Source: Phycisphaeraceae bacterium (GTDB lineage: Bacteria > Planctomycetota > Phycisphaerae > Phycisphaerales > Phycisphaeraceae). From it: a stretch of 10,347 nucleotides of DNA. Where the stretch lies: positions 1-10,347 of the forward strand of contig SKPT01000115.1 of assembly GCA_007119405.1 (NCBI GenBank), given 5' to 3'. A model generated the notes under the pieces. The model saw only the letters and a list, made by a program, of their open reading frames with translations, had not been told where the DNA came from and made no database searches. Shown here piece after piece: positions 6,349 through 10,347 of the stretch; the first letter of the stretch is position 1; each line of letters opens with the position of its first letter. Made by a program: the position numbers and the translations under genes.

Positions 6349-7170
6349 TTACCGTAGCGGGGCGGCGCGGTGCGTTGCGGCGGATCGGCGCCGCCTCCAC
6401 GCCGCCGGAACGATGATCGCGCCCAGCAGCGCCAGGCCTGGCCAGACCGCGGCCGGCAGCGGCACCACGTGCACGTTGTCGATCAGCAGCACCGACTCCC
6501 CACTGGCTTCCTCGCCATCCTTGTGCGCGTCCATCACGCCAAAGACCAGCCGATGGGTGCCCGACAGACCGCCGGCGAAGAGCTGGGCCGACCTGTACCC
6601 GGGGGGCGGCAGCAGGCCGGCATAGGGCGTGGAGGCGGCACCGTCGACTTCGGTGTCCCAGGTGTTGGCCAGGACGAAGCCGTCGACCAAACCCCCGTCG
6701 GGCCCGAGCAGGGCGGCGAAGGAGAAGTCATTGTGGTTCTGCGAGGGTCCGCCCTCGTTGGTCAGGAAGTGGTAGTCGAACGAAATCCAGGCGCCGGCGC
6801 CGAGGGACACGTGCTGGGCGATGGCCGAGCCGTGGACCGGGAGCATGTCCGGGGTGAACGGTTCCAAGAAACCCTCGGGGTAGGCCGCCCACTCATTGAT
6901 GACCTCGATGTCGATGCCGGTCGCCGAGGCCAGATCCTCGGGCAACAGGCCGGGCGAGGGCGGGTCGGATGGGATCGAGGATAAGATCTTGGCCTGATAT
7001 TTGCCGTGGGTGGGGTTGACGCCGAGGCTGTCGTCGACGGCCTGGGCGTGGCCGTAGACGTCCCAGCCGGTCAGTTTCCCGGTCTCGAAGCTCAGGTTGC
7101 TGGCGGCCAGCGCGGGGCCGGCAAGCGCGGCGACAACGAGGGCGGTCAGGGCGGAGCGAAGGTGCGACAT
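6349..7170 (-). CDS. Secreted VPLPA-type PEP-CTERM protein
   Basis: A 273-residue exported protein of unknown function. The start ATG (7170..7168) has AGGA nine bases upstream. It is followed by a signal peptide ending ALA at about residue 22. An in-frame upstream extension of 67 residues lacks any signal-like order and was rejected. The mature protein opens NLSFETGKLTGW (25-36), a beta-sandwich start common in PEP-CTERM proteins. ISFDYHFLTNEGG (129-141), SFAALLG (150-156) and VLLIDNVHV (227-235) fit a jelly-roll fold like carbohydrate-binding domains. The tail VPLPAAVW (236-243), a hydrophobic segment, then WRRRR (258-262) is the VPLPA variant of the sorting signal. Unusually, 11 residues follow the Arg cluster. 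The role is likely surface or exopolymer-associated; ligand unknown. Its TAA stop overlaps the right-hand flanking repeat of the adjacent palindromic element. Confidence 0.85.
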   Translation of the reverse strand: MSHLRSALTALVVAALAGPALAASNLSFETGKLTGWDVYGHAQAVDDSLGVNPTHGKYQAKILSSIPSDPPSPGLLPEDLASATGIDIEVINEWAAYPEGFLEPFTPDMLPVHGSAIAQHVSLGAGAWISFDYHFLTNEGGPSQNHNDFSFAALLGPDGGLVDGFVLANTWDTEVDGAASTPYAGLLPPPGYRSAQLFAGGLSGTHRLVFGVMDAHKDGEEASGESVLLIDNVHVVPLPAAVWPGLALLGAIIVPAAWRRRRSAATHRAAPLR

Positions 7171-7222
7171 GGTGATGGGTCCTGGTGCAGCCGGCGGGCT
7201 CGCGACGCCCCAGGATGCCCGC

Positions 7223-7234
7223 ATCACTCGTGAT
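7223..7234. promoter_or_regulatory. Small palindrome, possible operator
   Basis: ATCAC-TC-GTGAT is a perfect 5-base inverted repeat. It would sit about 10 to 21 bases after the predicted transcription start of the VPLPA protein gene, a plausible repressor position. A short palindrome like this can also occur by chance. Confidence 0.2.
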
Positions 7235-7250
7235 CCGTACAAGCCGCACG

Positions 7251-7279
7251 ATCGTAACGGTCCACGCAAACCGTCGCAA
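7251..7279 (-). promoter_or_regulatory. Promoter candidate for the VPLPA protein gene
   Basis: On the minus strand TTGCGA (complement of 7274..7279) and TACGAT (complement of 7251..7256) are 17 bases apart, each matching consensus at four positions. Transcription would begin near 7244 with a leader of about 74 bases. Confidence 0.35.
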
Positions 7280-7582
7280 GGGGAAATCCACCTGCTGGGC
7301 GAATCGCGCCAGAGAAGACCTCCGTTGGCCCGCAGGCCCGGGGGCAGGGCAGCGCAATCGATTTTCCGCAACGAGCCGGGCCCCGGCTCCCGCGGGTTGG
7401 AGAAACCCGTGCGGCAACCTCGCCGGGCGATCCAGGAACCGGAGGCGCAATCCGCTAGAACACCGGTCCGACAGATGCGTGCGTGCCGGGCCCAGGTCGG
7501 ACAGGTCCGGCCGAGGCACCGGCGGGCAGAAAGCCCGAATTCCCGGGCCGCCCGCCGACCGCGGCGTAACCCGGCGCGCTGC

Positions 7583-7588
7583 TATCCT
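7583..7588 (+). promoter_or_regulatory. -10-like element directly before the ExbB-type gene
   Basis: TATCCT ends six bases before the ATG at 7595. Transcription would then start at or near the start codon itself. No Shine-Dalgarno is seen before the ATG (CTTGACCC), which agrees with a leaderless message. The -35 region (about 7560..7565) is poor, so confidence is low. Confidence 0.25.
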
Positions 7589-7594
7589 TGACCC

Positions 7595-8263
7595 ATGATC
7601 CAGGCGTTTTACGAGTTCATGGCCCGCGGCGGCATCGCCATGTGGCCGCTGCTGCTGCTGAGCATCACGTCGCTGACGCTGCTGCTTGAGCGGGGCTGGT
7701 ATTTCATCCGCATCAACCGCCCGGGGCAACTCCGCCAGGCGGCCCGGCTGGGCGAGCTGCTGCGCCAGGGCGAGCGTGACGGCGCCCGCCGGCTCGCCGG
7801 TCAGAGCGAAGTCGGGCTGTACAGCCGGTTCGTCTCGGACCTGCTCCCCCCCGCCACCGCGGGCGGCGGCGGGGGCGCGACGGAGGCTGCGGCTCTTGAG
7901 GCAATCGAGCGCCACCGCCGGCGGGTCGAGCGGTTCATGCCCACGCTGTCGACGATCATCACGGCGGCGCCGATGCTGGGCATCCTGGGGACGGTGCTGG
8001 GGATCATCACGAGCTTCGAGCTGCTGGGGCCGGCGACGCAGGCGACGGACCCGCGGCAGGTCAGCGAGGGGATCGCCGAGGCGTTGCTGACGACTGCGGC
8101 CGGCCTGGCCGTGGCGGTGGTGACTCTTTTCCCCTACAACGCCTTCCGAGCCCAGGTTCAGCGGACGCTCGGCCGGCTGGAGGCCTTGGCGGCGGCGGCG
8201 ACGAGCCGCGGCGATGGCGGCGTCCGCGCCGATCACGCCCCAGCCGCAGCCGGGCACGAGTGA
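7595..8263 (+). CDS. MotA/TolQ/ExbB-family proton channel protein
   Basis: A 222-residue inner-membrane protein. In this family a pentamer of ExbB/TolQ surrounds an ExbD/TolR dimer and uses proton flow to power TonB- or Tol-type envelope work. Three membrane segments are visible: about 13-36, 117-141 and 161-183. The family signature is clear in APMLGILGTVLGIITSF (125-141) and ALLTTAAGLAVAVVTLFPYN (163-182). A cytoplasmic loop (about 40-115) with a Gly-rich stretch (90-94) lies between the first two segments, and a short polar tail follows the third. Size and topology fit ExbB-like members. No Shine-Dalgarno precedes the ATG. The expected exbD/tolR partner is not next to it; instead a glucan phosphorylase gene follows after 184 bases. 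It cannot be assigned to ExbB, TolQ or another branch from sequence alone. Confidence 0.92.
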   Translation: MIQAFYEFMARGGIAMWPLLLLSITSLTLLLERGWYFIRINRPGQLRQAARLGELLRQGERDGARRLAGQSEVGLYSRFVSDLLPPATAGGGGGATEAAALEAIERHRRRVERFMPTLSTIITAAPMLGILGTVLGIITSFELLGPATQATDPRQVSEGIAEALLTTAAGLAVAVVTLFPYNAFRAQVQRTLGRLEALAAAATSRGDGGVRADHAPAAAGHE

Positions 8264-8318
8264 GGCGTCGGCTGAACCGATATAAAGACTATCGCGCCCG
8301 GTTGTCGGCCGCCGCACC

Positions 8319-8335
8319 CGCCCCCGAAGGGGGCG
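8319..8335 (+). terminator. GC hairpin between the ExbB-type and phosphorylase genes
   Basis: CGCCCCC-GAA-GGGGGCG is a perfect 7-base stem with a 3-base loop, 56 bases past the ExbB-type stop codon. No T-run follows, so termination would need a factor or not occur. Confidence 0.3.
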
Positions 8336-8411
8336 CCGCCATCGCCAGCCGGGGCTTGTCCAGAGGGATCGTCCATGCCAACGCCCTCTTTCCCGGCCCC
8401 CGGCGCACGGG

Positions 8412-8417
8412 TATAAA
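8412..8417 (+). promoter_or_regulatory. -10 element candidate for the glucan phosphorylase gene
   Basis: TATAAA, five of six consensus bases, lies 30 bases before the ATG at 8448, giving a leader of about 25 bases. The matching -35 region (about 8388..8394, CTTTCCC) is weak. Its presence suggests that the phosphorylase gene is not dependent on the ExbB-type gene for transcription. Confidence 0.35.
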
Positions 8418-8447
8418 CGACACCGACGCCAACGAAAGACCCCCGAC

Positions 8448-10347
8448 ATGCTCACGCCCGAATTCGCCAAGATCCGCGCCTTTGAAGTCGTGCCCAGCCT
8501 GCCCAAGCCTTTGCAACCGCTGCTGGACGTGGCCTACAACCTCTGGTGGACCTGGCACCCGGAGGCGGTCGAGCTCTTCGTCCGCCTGGACCGGAACCTC
8601 TGGCACGCGACGCACCACAACCCGGTCAAGCTGCTGGGGATGGTGTCGCAGCAGACGCTGGACACGTTCGCGCGCGACGAGGGGTATCTGACCAGCCTGG
8701 AGCGCGTGCTGGAGAACCTCCAGCGCCACATGACGCGCACGCCCTGGCTCCACTCCACGCCGCACGAGCCGGGCCAGTTCACCGTGGGCTACTTCTGCGC
8801 CGAGTTCGGCCTGGCGGAGAGCCTGCAGACCTATTCCGGCGGTCTGGGGTGCCTGGCGGGCGATCACCTCAAGAGCGCGGCGGAGCTGGGCCTGCCGCTG
8901 GTGGCGGTGGGGCTGCTCTACCGCCACGGCTACTTCCAGCAGTACCTCAACGCCGACGGCTGGCAGCAGGAGTATTACCCGGACCTGGACCTGGCGAACC
9001 TGCCCATGCGTCAGGTGGTGGGCAAGGACAAGAAGCCGATCACGGTCAGCGTCGAGCTGCCGGGCCGGCAGGTGCACATCGGGATCTGGACGGTGCAGGT
9101 GGGGCGGATTCCGCTGTATTTGCTGGACACGCACCTGCCGCAGAACGACGAGGCCGACCGCCACATCGCGGCGCAGCTTTACGGGGGGGACATGGAGGTG
9201 CGGATCAAGCAGGAGATCGTGCTGGGCATCGGGGGGATGCGGGCGCTGTCGGCGATGGGCATCGAGCCGGACGTCTGCCACATGAACGAGGGGCACAGCG
9301 CGTTTCTGTCGCTGGAGCGTATCCGGAACCTGATCGAGAAGCACGACGTGAGCTTCGACGAGGCGCGGCAGGCGGCGGGCGCGGGGCTGGTGTTCACGAC
9401 GCACACGCCGGTGCCCGCGGGCATCGACCGCTTCCCGCCGGACATGCTGGAGCGCTACTTCCGTCACTACCACGCGTCGCTGCGCCTGGACATGGAGGGG
9501 CTGCTGGCGCTGGGGCGTGAGAACGTGTTCAACCGCAACGAGTTTTTCTCGATGGCGGTGCTGGCGATCCGCACCGCCGACTGGGCCAACGGGGTTTCGC
9601 GGCTGCACGGCCGGGTCAGCCGCAACATGTGGCAGGGCATCTGGCCCCAGATCCCGGAGGAGGAGGTGCCGGTGGCGCACGTGACCAACGGGGTGCACGC
9701 CCGCTCCTGGCTCTCGGGGGATCTGATCTATCTGCTGGACCGGTACCTGGGGCTGCGCTGGCAGAACAACCCGGCGGACCAGAGCGTCTGGAACGCGGTC
9801 AACGAGCTGCCGGACGAGGAGCTGTGGCGCGTCCACGAGCGCCGCCGGCAGAAGCTCATCATCTGGGCCCGGCGGCAGCTTCGCCGCCAGCTCGAGGCCC
9901 GGGGCAAGAACCCCGAGCACATCCGCGAGACGATCGACGCGCTGAACCCCAACGCGCTGACGATCGGCTTCGCCCGCCGGTTCGCGACGTACAAGCGCGG
10001 CAACCTGTTCCTGCGCGACCCGCAGCGGCTGCTCAAGCTGCTGGCGGACGCCGAGCGGCCGATCCAGTTCCTGATCGCGGGCAAGGCTCACCCGGCGGAC
10101 TCGGGGGGCAAGGAGCTGATCCGCCACATCGTCAGGTTCGCCCAGGACTCGCCGGCCGGTCACAAGATCGTGTTCCTGGAGAACTACGACATCAGCATCG
10201 CCCGCTACCTCGTTCAGGGCTGCGACCTGTGGCTGAACACGCCGCGGCGGGGGATGGAGGCCTCGGGCACGAGCGGGATGAAGGCGGCGCTGAACGGCGT
10301 GCTGAACTGCTCGGTGCTCGACGGCTGGTGGGACGAGGCCTACCGCA
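8448..10347 (+). CDS. glgP: Alpha-glucan phosphorylase (GT35 family), 3' end beyond the window
   Basis: The first 633 codons of a cytoplasmic PLP enzyme that releases glucose-1-phosphate from glycogen or maltodextrins. The frame is open to the right edge. The N-terminal part (about 13-95, with NLWWTWHPEA at 31-40) is the DUF3417-type domain of the 'alpha-glucan family' phosphorylases, the short bacterial/archaeal branch, not the classical GlgP/MalP branch. Landmarks are AEFGLAESLQTYSGGLG (118-134), CHMNEGHSAF (277-286), FTTHTPVPAG (316-325), HVTNGVHARSW (411-421), GFARRFATYKR (507-517) and EASGTSGMKAALNG (604-617). Lys612 in the last block corresponds to the PLP-binding lysine of the family's EASGTGNMK motif. 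The start at 8448 has only a weak GAAAGA before it, but the family alignment begins here. Family members are commonly 700-850 residues, so roughly 70 to 220 more may follow. The product should feed glucose-1-phosphate into central metabolism. Confidence 0.95.
   Translation, partial: MLTPEFAKIRAFEVVPSLPKPLQPLLDVAYNLWWTWHPEAVELFVRLDRNLWHATHHNPVKLLGMVSQQTLDTFARDEGYLTSLERVLENLQRHMTRTPWLHSTPHEPGQFTVGYFCAEFGLAESLQTYSGGLGCLAGDHLKSAAELGLPLVAVGLLYRHGYFQQYLNADGWQQEYYPDLDLANLPMRQVVGKDKKPITVSVELPGRQVHIGIWTVQVGRIPLYLLDTHLPQNDEADRHIAAQLYGGDMEVRIKQEIVLGIGGMRALSAMGIEPDVCHMNEGHSAFLSLERIRNLIEKHDVSFDEARQAAGAGLVFTTHTPVPAGIDRFPPDMLERYFRHYHASLRLDMEGLLALGRENVFNRNEFFSMAVLAIRTADWANGVSRLHGRVSRNMWQGIWPQIPEEEVPVAHVTNGVHARSWLSGDLIYLLDRYLGLRWQNNPADQSVWNAVNELPDEELWRVHERRRQKLIIWARRQLRRQLEARGKNPEHIRETIDALNPNALTIGFARRFATYKRGNLFLRDPQRLLKLLADAERPIQFLIAGKAHPADSGGKELIRHIVRFAQDSPAGHKIVFLENYDISIARYLVQGCDLWLNTPRRGMEASGTSGMKAALNGVLNCSVLDGWWDEAYR

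Larger units (their letters stand above)
7171..7594. other. 424-bp divergent intergenic region
   Basis: I found no credible gene here; the longest open frames read as Arg/Pro-rich noise and have no start supported by a ribosome site. It holds the promoter candidates for both flanking genes. It also has a hairpin-like CCGCGGGTT...AACCCGTGCGG (about 7389..7414) and an inverted repeat GTCCGAC (7466..7472) / GTCGGAC (7496..7502) whose function is unclear. Confidence 0.6.

Noticed and set aside
7389..7414. Hairpin in the divergent spacer as a riboswitch or RNA gene
   Set aside because: It is a single imperfect stem with no recognisable aptamer core, T-run or conserved RNA motif.
6893..8506. 537-residue minus-strand open frame across the divergent spacer
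   Set aside because: It overlaps the VPLPA protein gene and the ExbB-type gene in shadow frames and has no coherent fold or membrane pattern.
8260..8691. GTG-started frame overlapping the ExbB stop codon, as a possible exbD
   Set aside because: It lacks the ExbD membrane helix and conserved Asp and runs out of frame into the phosphorylase gene. It is kept only as a hint of a lost partner gene.
8289..10163. 624-residue minus-strand open frame opposite the phosphorylase
   Set aside because: It is a Leu/Arg/Val-rich shadow of the plus-strand phosphorylase, whose family motifs are unmistakable and run across the same bases.

Overview
The window is GC-rich, gene-dense bacterial DNA. It most likely comes from the Planctomycetota, perhaps a Phycisphaerae-like lineage. 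Three secreted proteins carry PEP-CTERM or VPLPA-type sorting tails. A proline-rich N-terminally extended ClpP lies next to a small double-CxxC protein, and palindromic repeats fill two spacers. The lineage call is an inference from gene content, not from a marker gene.

Layout, left to right. A minus-strand gene runs off the left edge; only 32 residues are visible and they resemble the start of an AMP-binding acyl-CoA synthetase. Next, also on the minus strand, are two tandem paralogues (2968..1658, then 1627..326) encoding secreted PEP-CTERM proteins with a glycoside-hydrolase-like TIM-barrel look, with a promoter candidate upstream. Further right on the minus strand are an M20D amidohydrolase (4365..3163) and clpP (5438..4686). 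They are separated by a spacer holding an element bounded by near-perfect 32-bp inverted repeats. Divergent from clpP is a small double-CxxC (DUF6487-like) gene (5646..6008, plus).

The spacer 6009..6348 holds a hairpin and a 265-bp foldback, MITE-like element that abuts the stop codon of a VPLPA-CTERM secreted protein gene (7170..6349, minus). After a 424-bp divergent spacer come, on the plus strand, an ExbB/TolQ/MotA-family proton-channel gene with no ExbD partner (7595..8263) and the first 633 codons of an alpha-glucan phosphorylase (8448..right edge).

Functionally the genes look like a mixture rather than one pathway. There is exported, sorted (possibly sugar-active) protein production, intracellular glucan breakdown, protein quality control and N-acyl amino acid hydrolysis. 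No rRNA, tRNA, CRISPR array, integrase or exosortase gene was seen. The points most worth follow-up are the tandem PEP-CTERM pair, the foldback element beside a stop codon, the second inverted-repeat element, and the orphan ExbB gene.
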